Assembly (NCBI GenBank): GCA_001931875.2
Contig: MSJH02000803.1
Span: 248,362-312,361, forward strand
Source: Byssochlamys sp. IMV 00236
Lineage: Eukaryota > Ascomycota > Eurotiomycetes > Eurotiales > Thermoascaceae
Direction of reading: 5' to 3'
Length of the DNA: 64,000 nucleotides
Shown: positions 1 through 11,019 of the stretch, one piece after another
Layout: each line of letters begins with the position of its first letter
Position numbering within the stretch: the stretch's first letter is position 1
Position numbers and translations under genes: made by a program
Notes under the pieces: generated by a model
Databases searched by the model: none
What the model was told of the DNA's origin: nothing
The model's input: only the letters and a program-made list of their open reading frames with translations

Positions 1-177
1 ACCGAGCAATTTTTGATCTACAATAGCAACGATGTCGTTCGCTCGCTAGCGGACCTTAGCCCGTTTAAAAGACTCGGAAAGCCAGATGAAATCGCCACAG
101 CAGTTAGTCTATTGTGGCGCAAGGAAAGTGAATGGATTACAGGGCAGGTAGTGAGGGTAAATGGCGGTGCGACCTGA
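1..177 (+). CDS. Short-chain dehydrogenase/reductase, C-terminal fragment (5' end outside window)
   Basis: The frame beginning at base 1 stays open to TGA at 175-177 and gives 58 residues. They contain the usual SDR C-terminal run: RLGKPDEIA, then a hydrophobic helix, then WITGQVVRVNGGAT at the terminus. In classical SDRs this part follows the substrate loop and helps to close the active site; the Rossmann fold and the YxxxK catalytic pair would lie upstream, outside the window. Substrate and pathway cannot be told from this piece. It is intact as far as it goes. Another SDR, clearly decayed, lies on the other strand near 20 kb; I see no proof that they are copies of each other. Confidence 0.8.
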   Translation, partial: TEQFLIYNSNDVVRSLADLSPFKRLGKPDEIATAVSLLWRKESEWITGQVVRVNGGAT

Positions 178-1070
178 ACGTGAATGGTAAACCCTGGGTT
201 ACTCTCTCTCCCCAACAATGAGTATCCAATGAGTACTGTTTTGTTACTATTATTAGAAATTTATTTGCTATAGAGAAATAGAGTACATTAAGGTCTTAGT
301 TACAATATTTACAGATCGGCTAATTAATTAAGGAATTGGGAATCTAAATGTCGACATATTTCTTAAATCTTCAAAGTAAAGAGGCTGCACTTATAATTGC
401 GCCCACAGATTTATTTATGCCAGATACCCGCGTCAAAGAATCATAAACACAACCCATGGTGTCTATGGCACTGTTAATGCGTCTTTCATGCGCATATAAT
501 CAGAAGAGCACAAGACTCTACTCCATATTTACTCTGCTTCAGTTAAGTTAATGGCTATGGCAGCAGCGACAGCCACATAGATCATATACTGGAATCGTCG
601 CCTCGACGACTTCAAGTCAATCCGAGCAGTTGCTGCCCTTGACATGTCCTTATAATACTTTACTTGTCCCATGTAAGAAAGTACACTGCACAGCAGACAG
701 CTTCGTTCGAGAATGCCGCCATAAAGCCGTCGTCCATCTAGTCTCGCTGGTCGGACAACGTCAACGCCAAGACTTTCTGCAACACCCAAGCTTCTGTCGG
801 AAATTCAGAATATTGTACTGTACTGTACGTACCTACTTAGCGCAGCACATCATTCTCACCACGTTATGCACAACTTCTCAATCATGACTCCATTCTCATA
901 GAACTTCAACAAACTCTTCACCATCCCGTACATAAATGTAGCATCACGCTTGGCTTCCTGCGCGATCAACCAATTGTCCAGGAGGAAAAGTTCGGGGGAA
1001 AAGGGAAAGCCCTGACCTTTCCATAAGTACATCCTCTCACCCCAGGAACAACGAGCGGAGTTCTCCAGAC
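178..1070. other. Intergenic region, no gene supported
   Basis: This 893-bp stretch separates the SDR fragment from the release-factor-like gene. The few open frames are short, overlap each other on both strands and show no family resemblance. The left part is AT-rich and probably includes the SDR 3' UTR; the right part must hold the promoter of the next gene. No RNA gene or repeat was seen. Confidence 0.5.
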
Positions 1071-1848
1071 ATGCTTTCCACCATTCGATCTAGCCCTATG
1101 AAAAGGGCAATCAATACCTGCATCCGGTCCATCAGGCCGTTTTCATGCACGACACAGCTGCTGGGGAAGCCAATGCCGCCCAGACCTAAACTCGACGATG
1201 CTGATATCACGGGGACATATCTGAAGGGGACAGGGCCGGGTGGGCAGAAAATTGTATGTATGGAAAAAGACTCTTCTCCTTTTTGCTTTTGTACTTGGAT
1301 TTAAAGTTTCTATTTAATAATCCTTTCCATTTGGTGAATCTGGACTGGATTGGACACGATATGATTTACATATCGCGTTATCCTTTCTGAAGTTGTTGTC
1401 ATTTCCAGCCGTATTTTTTTGATACACATGACATCCAAATATTTATATTAGCCCCCGTTGTTGATGGCCATTTTCATTCGTTTTGTTTTCTTCATTTCTT
1501 TCCTTCTATACTAACGACCACGGACAGAACAAAACCAACTCGGCCGTCCAACTAATCCACAAACCCACCGGGATCGTGGTAAAGTCCCAAGCGACGCGCT
1601 CGCGTTCTCAGAACCAGAAGATCGCACGCCAGATCCTCGCTGAGAAAGTGGAGCAATTGGAAAAGGGGGAGCAGAGTCGCGCCGCCATCAAGGCCGAGCG
1701 CGAGCGGAAGAAGAAGGCGAGTAAGATGAAGAAGAGTCGGAGGAAGTATCGCACGTTGGAGGAAGAGAAGAAAAGGGAAGATAGTGAGGAAGGAGAGGGT
1801 GTGAATGAAGAGAAAGAGAGCGCTGGGGGACACGACGGAAGACTGTGA
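1071..1848 (+). CDS. Mitochondrial class I release-factor-like protein (GGQ domain)
   Basis: Two exons, 1071-1253 and 1528-1848, join in phase 0 to give 167 residues. The intron starts GTATGT and ends after ACAG, with a CTAAC branch site at 1511-1515. The GGQ tripeptide is residues 57-59 and the junction restores the RF-1 signature GGQKINKTNSAVQL, which neither exon encodes alone. The first ~35 residues are rich in Arg and Ser and lack acidic residues, as in a mitochondrial presequence. The tail is a long basic stretch (KKKASKMKKSRRK), which in this family contacts ribosomal RNA. Length and layout fit the short, codon-recognition-less members (C12orf65/MTRFR or yeast Rso55 type) that hydrolyse peptidyl-tRNA on stalled mitoribosomes. 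The 274-nt intron is longer than most in this window. Confidence 0.88.
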
Positions 1849-2260
1849 AGCGTTTCGTGAACTTTGCAGTGGAGTTTGGGAGTGTTCATGTATAAGAGAC
1901 AGATGGACTGGTTCATTTTTTGAGTATATCAGGATTTACGGGTTTGCGATTTAACATCATGCATGGGACCTTTACAGTTTTCTACGGTGTAATATCATCA
2001 GCAGACAGCGAGAAATAACTTTTTGTCTTATTTTCGAATGCTCTCGGGACGATAGAACTTTGAGTGATGCCTAGTTTGGTCATTAAAGCATGTAAGTCCA
2101 GCCTCGCTCGAATGCTTTTCCTCGGCGTGCTTGACATCGCAAAGAGGAGAAATCATCCGCCGCCCTCAAAATTCCACACAATACCGTATTCTCATAGCCC
2201 GTAAAAATGTAGACTGACAGTTTCAGATGGTCAACAAGGACCTACTCCTGCCATGGAAGC
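1849..2260. other. Convergent intergenic region
   Basis: This 412-bp gap lies between the 3' ends of the release-factor-like gene (+) and CSE1 (-). It should contain both 3' UTRs and polyadenylation sites. No coding frame or RNA gene is visible. Confidence 0.5.
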
Positions 2261-5200
2261 TCATGCAGTCATGTAACTGAGAAGGACGGTCTTTGCCTGA
2301 GCGTTCAGTCGCTCCTCCACGAAGCCGGCAATGCGTCCGCCATGCTTCTGGTCCGCTTCCTTCAAATATTTGCCCACCCACGCCTTGAGATCCGCTCCGG
2401 TCTCAGGCCACGGGTCTCTCACCGGCGGTCGCACAGTGTTCAGCTGCGTAAATCCAACACCAAAGGCCATGTCATCCACGTCATTCTCCGCGATCATATC
2501 ATCCTTGCTTATGGGAAGAGGGGGGAGTTCCAGGAGCTTGAGAAGTGCCTCGCAGGTGAAGCCCCATCCCTTCTTGTACCGATTTGCGAACGCTTCCGAG
2601 TTCGCCAACGTCTTCGTAAGCGACAGCACGGCCGTCTTCCGGTCTAGCGGGCGAGCAAGCTTCTGCGTCTCAGGAAGGATGACGTTCAAATAGATGGGCG
2701 TGAAAAGCCTGACAATGGTTAGTATAATGCTGAACAGATACATATAAAATTACGAGACACCCGTACTCAGCCTGCACTTTGTCGGTGACCTGGATGAAAA
2801 AGTCTGCGCTGTAGCCTTTGTCATCATGAGCAGAGATGAAATGGTAGAAACGGACGAATCGAATAGAGAGGTTCTCCGTTTTTGAGTTTTGCAGTCGTGT
2901 CAAAATGATCTGCATAATTGAGATGAAATATGGTTCTAGAGTGGTCCTGTCGATTTATTAGTATCCAATATTGAAAGAACATTATCTGCAGCAGCACTTA
3001 CGGAGGGAAGGAAGCAACAACGGTCTCTAGTAGGTCAAATCCATAGCTTTCATTGGCCTTGGTAGAGATGAGCTTCTGGAAAATTCCGAGAACAGGCTCG
3101 ATCTGGTTGTTTTGGATGATAAACTGGCTACCGCGAGGAATGATAGCAGACAGTAAGCGAACAAGAGCGGGGACATTTCCCTTTGACTCCCACATCACGG
3201 GCATGAGGATTGGAGCAATTAGATTCTGGTAATAGTCCGGAAGAGTTGCGGAACGGTTCGCTTCCAGCAGGGCAGCGAAAAGCTGGAAGACATAGGGCAT
3301 AAATTCTGTGGACAGAGTAAGCACTTATACAAGAACAGTAGATCTTTGATCATACCTTGCACATCATTGGAAAGCACAGCCACGAATGGAGTATAAAGGG
3401 CCTGCTCCAGCTTGTCCGGGTTCGCGGGGGCAGCGAATCTGATGAAAGCGCCCAGTGCCTCGAAGTGATAGTAGTAGAACCTTGGGTTACTGGGATTGGC
3501 ACTGATGATCTGGGTGATGTTGATCAGATGCTGCAGGACAGTATCAGTGAGCGGGATGACGCCATCTCTGATCACAATCAGAACCCGCATGATGCATTTC
3601 ATCAGAAACTCGTTTTCCTGCACCTTTTGAGGGGCCTGGTCTTTCTGGATCAGCTGGAATATGTGCTCAAGGAGATCCTTCGCCAACGGTGTGATAGAGC
3701 TCGGTGCGATTATTGGCTGTCCCTGAGCATCCGAGAGATATAGCGCTCTCTCAACTGCGATAGCGGCGTAAGTATAAACGACGTAGTTGGAAGAAGCAAG
3801 ATGCTTGACCAACAAGGGCAACACCTCCTGCCACTGCTCCTTGGTAATGATACTTCTGAAGGAATACAGATACTTGATCGCATCCACCTTGAGGATAGGG
3901 TGTGCTCCGGTGTCTGCAACCAGGTCCGCCGCAAGGTGGTTCTGGAAGTAATCGGTAATGCTGACCAGGCGGTTGGTGATAGTAACTCCATGACTGGCCG
4001 TTGCAACTCCCTTGGCAGCAATGGCCGAATACAGGTAGGTAGATGTATCCTTTGACTTCCAGTTCGATGCAGGGTCCTTTGCATAGTCTGCGAGGTAGTG
4101 TTCTGTGTATTTGAGCACGACCTTGGTGACAGCCTCCTCGAACTTCTCAGCCAGCGTCCTAAGGAAATCGGTAGCGGCACGCCGTCTTGTTTCGCTGTCA
4201 GATCCCTCGAGATCTCTGCGGATGAATTCAATAGGCTCATCTTCGAACAATTCCTCGTCTGATTCTCTGAGGCTCACGTTAGGCAGGATGACCTTCTCGA
4301 TAACTTGGCCAAGGGTCGCTTCATCCTGGAAGGCGGCCGCGTGTTCGGGCATCTTAGCAGTCGAGGTAAGGAACTGGAGAGCCTTGCTAACAAGGATGTC
4401 ATATTTCGTCTCCTGTCCAATTGTGGTCAAGAGGTTCCAGGAGCTTCCTACAAACTGCTGGACGTGAGGACCGAACACGTCCAGGTATTTCTGCACATAG
4501 AGTGTAAGCGCCTCGAAGATACCAGCCTTGACGTATTCCAAAAGCCCAGAGTCCGCCTCATCGTCGGTGTGCAGCAAGGCATTGTCGTATGTGAGGTACT
4601 TTAGCAGAAGCGACGCGATCGCGGACAGGTGATCTTCAAACATCGGAGGCAAATCATGGCTGGATAGATCGTACAGCAGTTTGATCATCAGGTTAAGTTG
4701 GGTGAACCCCTGCGTAAGGTTTTCTTTGTTCGATTTGTTTTGCTCAATGTAGCCGTCCAGACCCTATGTCACAAGTCAATAAAATACCCCAGGCAAACGC
4801 CAACAAGCGCGGACTGACCTCAAAGAGCGCAAGATACGGGTTTCCAAATCTTTGCAAAACATGGTTGATCTCTGTGTACAGCTCATCTGACCGGAACAGA
4901 GGCCTCCATCTCTTGAAGATCGAGTGTGCAACTTGTAGAACGCCGTTGTTCACGGCAGGGTTGGTAGGATCGAGCCGAGAGACGAGATCCTGAGGACCAA
5001 TTAGCAAAAGTTTCAGGAAATTTTGACTTCGGATTTCCGTACGTCAACCAGCGTGTCCCAGCGTTCCCAGAAATCACTGTCAGCAATCACGCTGACTGCT
5101 TCTCCCAGTTGAGTCTGGATTCCTGGTGGAACCGAGATCATCAGAGCAATCAGCTCCCGCTTAATGGTGGCCACCTCATCGAGCTGGAGCTTGTAGTTCC

Positions 5201-5483
5201 CATCCTCATCCGTCCAGTTCCTCTTGATGAAGTTCTTGAAGCACAGTGCGGCTGCAAGACGGGTGTTGTAAGGATAGGTGGCAGAGGCTGTGATTTGCAA
5301 AAGCGACAACGAGAAGCCTGGCTTCTTCTCCTCTTGACGAAGAGCAATCTCGGCTAGAAGAGCAATTAGATGACCAATCAAACTCAAAGTGTAACTTTCC
5401 ATGTCTTGCTTACCTTGCTTGTTCTGTCTGGGGTCTAAACTCGCCTCAAGAATCTGAGCGACAGCTCCCAAACCGTCAGCCAT
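2261..5483 (-). CDS. cse1: Importin-alpha re-exporter CSE1/CAS (karyopherin)
   Basis: Six exons on the minus strand (5483-5043, 4989-4819, 4763-3356, 3305-3002, 2946-2761, 2708-2261) join in frame to 985 residues; every junction has GT...AG. The protein starts MADGLGAVAQILEASLDP and has the importin-beta N-terminal segment with RLAAALCFKNFIKRNW, typical of CSE1. A long helical HEAT-repeat body follows, with the CAS/CSE1 C-terminal region including LFTPIYLNVILPETQKLARPLDRK. The family (usual length about 960-980) binds importin-alpha with RanGTP in the nucleus and returns it to the cytoplasm. Introns are 53, 55, 50, 55 and 52 nt. It is divergent from the TSC2 homologue across an 838-bp shared upstream region. 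Confidence 0.95.
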
Positions 5484-6321
5484 TTTGGGCGGAGGACGGA
5501 GTGGCTGACAGTCAACAAACAGGAGATAAGCACACTATTCAAGGAAGCTAGATGGTACTGCAGCTGAGAAACCTTTCTATCCTGTCCGCTCTGTGTCGAG
5601 CGCTGCTCCGTGTCTGCGTTGATGTCCTTGCCTTTTGGAATCCAGGCGAGAAGGTCGTAAATTTAGCTTGATTCCCTGTCAGGCAGTTTGTTTGGCGGGT
5701 CGGCGTTGCGATTTCTAGGCGGTGAGCCCATGGCGGGGTGATTCTGCCCATCACGTGATGGAATATCGGAGAAACGTGGTCCCGCCAGCCGATGCCGTTT
5801 TGGGCCGATCGTCTGGCCGTCAACTTTCAAGGTTCCCCGGATAGCGATAGATGGACCGTCAATAACTCTTTCTTTTGTTACGCGAGACTGACTCATCGCG
5901 TGTTGCCCGCCTATCCAGCTGTTGCATTTCATCCTCTCTCTGTTTCTGCGTTCTCTCCTGCCGCAGATTCCTGGAAGCAGACGTCAATACTTGGTCTGTG
6001 CTCTGCCGCACCTCATCCACCCCGTACAGTCAAGTACTACTCTACAGTTCCACATTGCGCATACTCGCGGCAAACCGTTTCTATGCGGCTCTACGGTGCA
6101 TGATTGTGAGCCATTCTCCGTCTTCTGTTTTCGTTACTATATAGTGGTCCAACCTGTCCGACCGTTCTGTACGGCTGTATTGGTGTCTCTGTCGGGGAAA
6201 ACGACAGCTTCCTTCTTTAGATCGAGAAGAGTGATTGACCGCTAGCTTTGGGCACTCCACAGAAACAGTAAATCCTCTACGGATTCTCCATTCCCTCTAT
6301 TCTCTTCGTCCAACGGGGCGC
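5484..6321. promoter_or_regulatory. Divergent promoter region of CSE1 (-) and TSC2 homologue (+)
   Basis: This 838-bp region lies between two start codons facing apart. It contains a 14-bp perfect palindrome at 5748-5761 (CCATCACGTGATGG) centred on CACGTG, the core of bHLH binding sites. Short pyrimidine-rich tracts near 5930-5960 and 6280-6300 resemble those upstream of fungal transcription starts. No supported coding frame lies inside; the small frames here overlap and begin at arbitrary points. Confidence 0.6.
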
Positions 6322-9300
6322 ATGTCTTCTGACAATGAACGCCCAGCTCCTCAGCATAAGTCATCTACCTCGAGTTTCGCCGACGTCTTCAAGACACTAG
6401 CTACAGGCCGTCAAAAATCGCTCTCGCCCGTATCACAGCAGCCTGACGGAAGTGAACTTCAACCACATGGGATCGATAGTCGACGAGGTAGCCGAGTCAC
6501 ATTCGGGTTTGAGTCAATGCATCGTGGTAGCATCATCTCCAATAACTCGGACCCTCCGAGTGCTCCCGACTTCGAGGTCTCACTGAGAAATCTGGAGCAG
6601 AGGCAGAATCCCACACTAGCTATTGATGAAGCTGAAAATGTTGCTCGCTCGCTGCAATGGTTCACTCCCGAGCAGTCAATTGCTTTGTGGGAGGCCGCCT
6701 CGTATCTCATCCATAATGACGTCTCACCGGAGGCTAGAAAGAGTGGTTCAAGATTGTTGGAAGCAGTTGCAAATCGCCTTGATCTATCACCAGCCGGCAG
6801 ACAGGCTCTTTTCGAATCTATCGCGCGGGAATCGGCTCCCGATGTCATTCCTGCTCGTATAAATGCTTTGACAGCGTTATCTGATCATGGAAGGAAACTT
6901 GATTTCGCTACTTGCTCCGTATTACCGGTCGTGTCATCCTGCATTGTTCCGCTGTACGATCATGTCGCGTCAGCTCGGGCGAAGGCCAGAAAAGGCAAGA
7001 CTCCACGTTCTAATGGACTCGAACAAGATGAGGCACATTTCGGTGACCTGCTTCATTTCGTCGTCGATTTAATCACGTTACAACGCAGTCCTCCGACCCC
7101 AGAAGAAATAGAGGAGCTACTTGGAGCAGTTCTACTCGTCTGCAGGAGAACCAGTGTGGCCGCAGACATCAAGAACTCCCTTGCTATATTTGACGCCGTC
7201 ATCCTCTATTCTGGGGTGCCTGATGGAAGCTTCGTCCGATTGCTCGAGGTCCTCTGCAGTATCCATGCTTCCGTGAAGTCTTTATCTGGGCCGACATCGA
7301 GAGCTGTACGAAATCTTGCGAAATCACCGCGACAGAATGACATGGTCCAGACCCTGTATTCCTTTCTGAAGGAGGCCATGAGTAACCAAAGCCGGAATCT
7401 CAATGTTATCCGAGGAACAATATATGTCTTTACCGATCTGATCCGCGCTTACGGTCAGGAAGGGATGCCACAAATATCATTTACTGAGCTGGTAAACTCC
7501 CTGCAGGTTGCCGTCCAGAGAGATGAAGGCCGTGTTGACGCGGACACCCTCGAACTCTGCCTGAGTATGCTGGAAGGCGAATTCATCCATGTTTCTTTGC
7601 AAGTGGAGAGTTGGTCTGACTTTATCGATCTCATCATCACATGCTCCCGCAGAATTATCGATAAGCCGGCTGAGACTTCTGAGATAGAGTCTCCCGATCG
7701 TCATATATCACCATCAAGAACTAGCACGCCAGATGACGTACGCTCTAATATCCTAGCCAATGTCGCGAGAATAACGGCCGCGTTGGGAGGTATGTGGGAG
7801 ACTTTGAGCAGAAAACAAAAGTTGGATACCGGACGCCTGTTCGAAGAACTTCATCAGCATCTCGAACAGCCGCAAGCTAATCTTCTCCTGGATCTTATGA
7901 AGACGGAACGACTCTGTTTTCCTGAGAATCCGGACTGGCTGTCCCATGCAAAGAACCTGATACAAGGGTTCATTCTACCTCGCGATAAGGCGCCTGACGT
8001 CCGTCTCAACTCTCTTGATATATTGAAAGCCGCCTTTTTGAACCAAGATGGATTTAACCTTTTCAAATCTGAGGGTCTACTTGAAACTCTACTGCAGGAC
8101 TTCTCCGGCGAGGACGACCTACAATATCTAGACTCTCTGGTTTCATTTCTCGTGGACCTTTCGGCTTTGAGTGATAGTGATACCTTCCAGCTCCTCGTGG
8201 ATACTCTCAGCTCTCCTATGAGTAAAGATCCAAAGAGAGAGAGCATATCTGCGCCCGTTCCACTAGAGCCCGGTTCTCGTCGTTCGTCCGCGGTTAACTT
8301 GGAGCCGTCTATGTCGAATGCGTGCACGGTTGGACTCGTTCGCATTTTCCTGCGAAATTTGCATAAGTCGTCCTCCAGGACGTCTATCTTGTTCGAAGCT
8401 CTTCTGGAAGTTGCCAGATCACCTGGAAGGCCAACGGACTCCCGATTAACAGCATTGAAGCTGCTATTCAGACTCCGCTGTGACTCCTCAGGATCTGTTA
8501 TTGTTATCTCGCCCTCCGAAAATGATTTCCTCGTTGCAGTCCTTTGTCGAACTGTCGATGTCGGATCGAAGGCTCAAAGCATACTCGATGACAGTTCAAG
8601 CGAGCGCAGTTCAAGGACTGAGGAGGCACTTGGCCATGCAGCGAGGGTCTCGATGAAGGAACAATCCACGTCGGTTCTATCCAAATCGTCCAAGTTCCGT
8701 ACGTTGAGGTGGACACCTCCCGCTTGGACCTATGCAGGACCGAAAGGCCTTCCAGAGGAGCCTCCAACTTCTGCCAGCCCTTACGCCTATGCCTTTCTAG
8801 CTCCCGACGATTCCACTATGTCGGAGGCGGAAGTTGAGCAAAAGACAGTTCTGAAAGTGAATATGTGGCTGGAGACCATTATTGCACTCTTGCAACGTGA
8901 AGCGGACTGGGACGTATATAGCTACATCCTTGCTCACCTCGGACAACAATTAAGCAATAAAGATTTCTTCAGCAATGCCACGCCTCAGATAAAGTTGCTG
9001 CGCAGCGTGCTCTGCGATCACATCAAAAATGAGTCCTTCCACGAGCCGCCGAGCTGGACAGGAGTCAAAAAGGCCGATGTTGCCGTGTGCATTTTCGATT
9101 CCTTGTCCATACTAATCAGCTATCATGAACATTTTGCCAAGAGTGAGGAAGACGACCTCGTTCGGGCATTCATGATGGGCATTATTGGCTCATGGGATGG
9201 AACGTCTCGCGGATGTATTCATGCCCTATCAGTGTGTTGTCATGAAATTCCTCTCTCTGTGACCAAGTCGCTGCATGCTATCCTTGACAAAATGTCAAAA

Positions 9301-11019
9301 GTAATCACGATGTCTAATATCGCGGTCCACATTCTGGAATTCTTGGCGCTGCTTGCAAGGTTGCCCGACGTGTATGTCAACCTTCGAGAGGAGGAGATTC
9401 GCACAGTCTTCGGTATCTGTGTTCGCTTCTTGCAGACATCTAGAGAGCAGCGATATAAAGCATCCGAGTCACCAACCTCACGGAATAATTCGATTTCGGG
9501 TCGACTCAGCGGTGGCTTGCGGGAGCTGGCCTCGGCGCAGTCGGAGACTACCGATGTACCACGGCAGGACGATGTCTCGCAATATGTCTACACGCTGACC
9601 TATCACGTTATGATCTTCTGGTTTTTATCTCTCAAGCTTCAGGACCGCTCAAAGCACGCTAATTGGATCACCAGTCGACTCATCTTCATGGATGAAACGG
9701 GCAAAGAAGTTGTCGAGGAGCAAAGCCAGGTGTTTATCGACTTAATGCAGCGAGTAACATATTCCGACCTAGGAGATACTGTTCCATTCGAAACGTTCCC
9801 GCCGTCTCCAACAGATGGCCCCGTAACGAAGAAATCGTGGATTGTGGGGATGAGCATTGTCACCATTGAAACGGCAGGAGTGTCCGGTCTGACGCAAATC
9901 ACCAAGCGGCAAGCTTCAGGGACAACTTATGCAGTCTATCAGCAGCGAACTGCACCAGTGCTTCCACACCAGGTCCCTTCAACATCTGATTCTCACTTAA
10001 CCGATCCATCAACGCGAACAGCCATTTTGCCGAATCATGTTATGCTACAGATGACGACAACCGCTTTCCCGATGCCGAGAGTCATGCAACCAATTCCACT
10101 TCCAGATGATGATATGACACGTCGAGCGATAAATTCTTTTGACCGCAATGATATTGTCGATGGTCACAAGATTGGTGTGGTCTACATTGACAAGAATCAA
10201 ACGACTGAAGCTGAGATTCTTGCAAACTCTAGCGGTAGTCCCGATTATGAGCACTTCCTATCAGGCCTGGGTACAAAAGTACAGCTGAGGGGTGCCCAGT
10301 TCAACCTTCAGGGTCTTCATCCTGACATTGATGGAGAATATACATATGCATGGCGTGACCGCGTCACAGAGATCGTCTACCACGTTGCGACCATGATGCC
10401 AACTGATCTCGAAGCTGATCCCGCCTGCGTGAATAAAAAGCGGCACATCGGAAATGATTTCGTCAACATCATCTTCAATCGATCAAACTTGCCCTTCGAC
10501 TTTGAAACTATACCATCGCAGTTCAACTTCGTCAATATCGTCATCAGCCCCGTTTCCCGTATTGCGGACCATGATGCAATTCATGAGACGCCGGACTTTG
10601 ACAAATACTTTTACCTTGTGAGAGTGATGTGCAAGCCTGGTTTCCCAGAATTGACGCCTGCTGCAATTCCCAAAGTCATTTCGGGGAAGAACCTCGCTGC
10701 GTTTGTCCGAATCCTCGCACTCAATGCCTCGGTCTTCTCGCTTGTCTGGAATCGAGAAGGCGGTGAACATGTATCCTCGTGGAAGAATCGACTGCGTGAA
10801 ATCAAGAGACTTCGCGAACGTATCTCTGCTCAACTATTGCAAAATGCAGATAATACTGAAGGGCCCTATCCTGGGCATCGCCGCAACACAAAGCCGAATC
10901 TGTTCTCTGACGAGGTTCAGGACCGACCTGTTGTGCAAACAGATGCTGCTACCGATTGGAACATCGCGGCGGAAAACAACACCTTTCAAAACTTGGACTT
11001 CTCTCGTTGGAGTCGTTGA
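6322..11019 (+). CDS. tsc2: Tuberin (TSC2) homologue, Rheb GTPase-activating protein
   Basis: One uninterrupted frame of 1565 residues from ATG at 6322. The frame is open upstream to 6235 but without another ATG. An N-terminal low-complexity Ser-rich segment is followed by a long helical region of the tuberin N-terminal and tuberin types. A Rap/Ran-GAP domain spans roughly residues 1290-1500, with FLSGLGTKVQLRGAQ, YAWRDRVTEIVYHVATMMPT and KKRHIGNDFVNIIFN. Asn1378 in HIGNDFV lies where the catalytic asparagine thumb of tuberin and Rap1GAP sits. The family, with a TSC1 partner, turns off the small GTPase Rheb and so restrains TORC1. A gene this long without a visible intron is unusual beside its intron-rich neighbours. 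Confidence 0.93.
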   Translation: MSSDNERPAPQHKSSTSSFADVFKTLATGRQKSLSPVSQQPDGSELQPHGIDSRRGSRVTFGFESMHRGSIISNNSDPPSAPDFEVSLRNLEQRQNPTLAIDEAENVARSLQWFTPEQSIALWEAASYLIHNDVSPEARKSGSRLLEAVANRLDLSPAGRQALFESIARESAPDVIPARINALTALSDHGRKLDFATCSVLPVVSSCIVPLYDHVASARAKARKGKTPRSNGLEQDEAHFGDLLHFVVDLITLQRSPPTPEEIEELLGAVLLVCRRTSVAADIKNSLAIFDAVILYSGVPDGSFVRLLEVLCSIHASVKSLSGPTSRAVRNLAKSPRQNDMVQTLYSFLKEAMSNQSRNLNVIRGTIYVFTDLIRAYGQEGMPQISFTELVNSLQVAVQRDEGRVDADTLELCLSMLEGEFIHVSLQVESWSDFIDLIITCSRRIIDKPAETSEIESPDRHISPSRTSTPDDVRSNILANVARITAALGGMWETLSRKQKLDTGRLFEELHQHLEQPQANLLLDLMKTERLCFPENPDWLSHAKNLIQGFILPRDKAPDVRLNSLDILKAAFLNQDGFNLFKSEGLLETLLQDFSGEDDLQYLDSLVSFLVDLSALSDSDTFQLLVDTLSSPMSKDPKRESISAPVPLEPGSRRSSAVNLEPSMSNACTVGLVRIFLRNLHKSSSRTSILFEALLEVARSPGRPTDSRLTALKLLFRLRCDSSGSVIVISPSENDFLVAVLCRTVDVGSKAQSILDDSSSERSSRTEEALGHAARVSMKEQSTSVLSKSSKFRTLRWTPPAWTYAGPKGLPEEPPTSASPYAYAFLAPDDSTMSEAEVEQKTVLKVNMWLETIIALLQREADWDVYSYILAHLGQQLSNKDFFSNATPQIKLLRSVLCDHIKNESFHEPPSWTGVKKADVAVCIFDSLSILISYHEHFAKSEEDDLVRAFMMGIIGSWDGTSRGCIHALSVCCHEIPLSVTKSLHAILDKMSKVITMSNIAVHILEFLALLARLPDVYVNLREEEIRTVFGICVRFLQTSREQRYKASESPTSRNNSISGRLSGGLRELASAQSETTDVPRQDDVSQYVYTLTYHVMIFWFLSLKLQDRSKHANWITSRLIFMDETGKEVVEEQSQVFIDLMQRVTYSDLGDTVPFETFPPSPTDGPVTKKSWIVGMSIVTIETAGVSGLTQITKRQASGTTYAVYQQRTAPVLPHQVPSTSDSHLTDPSTRTAILPNHVMLQMTTTAFPMPRVMQPIPLPDDDMTRRAINSFDRNDIVDGHKIGVVYIDKNQTTEAEILANSSGSPDYEHFLSGLGTKVQLRGAQFNLQGLHPDIDGEYTYAWRDRVTEIVYHVATMMPTDLEADPACVNKKRHIGNDFVNIIFNRSNLPFDFETIPSQFNFVNIVISPVSRIADHDAIHETPDFDKYFYLVRVMCKPGFPELTPAAIPKVISGKNLAAFVRILALNASVFSLVWNREGGEHVSSWKNRLREIKRLRERISAQLLQNADNTEGPYPGHRRNTKPNLFSDEVQDRPVVQTDAATDWNIAAENNTFQNLDFSRWSR

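Noticed and set aside
6235..6321. Upstream extension of the TSC2 frame
   Set aside because: Opens with TTG and no in-frame ATG exists before 6322, so 6322 is the likely start.
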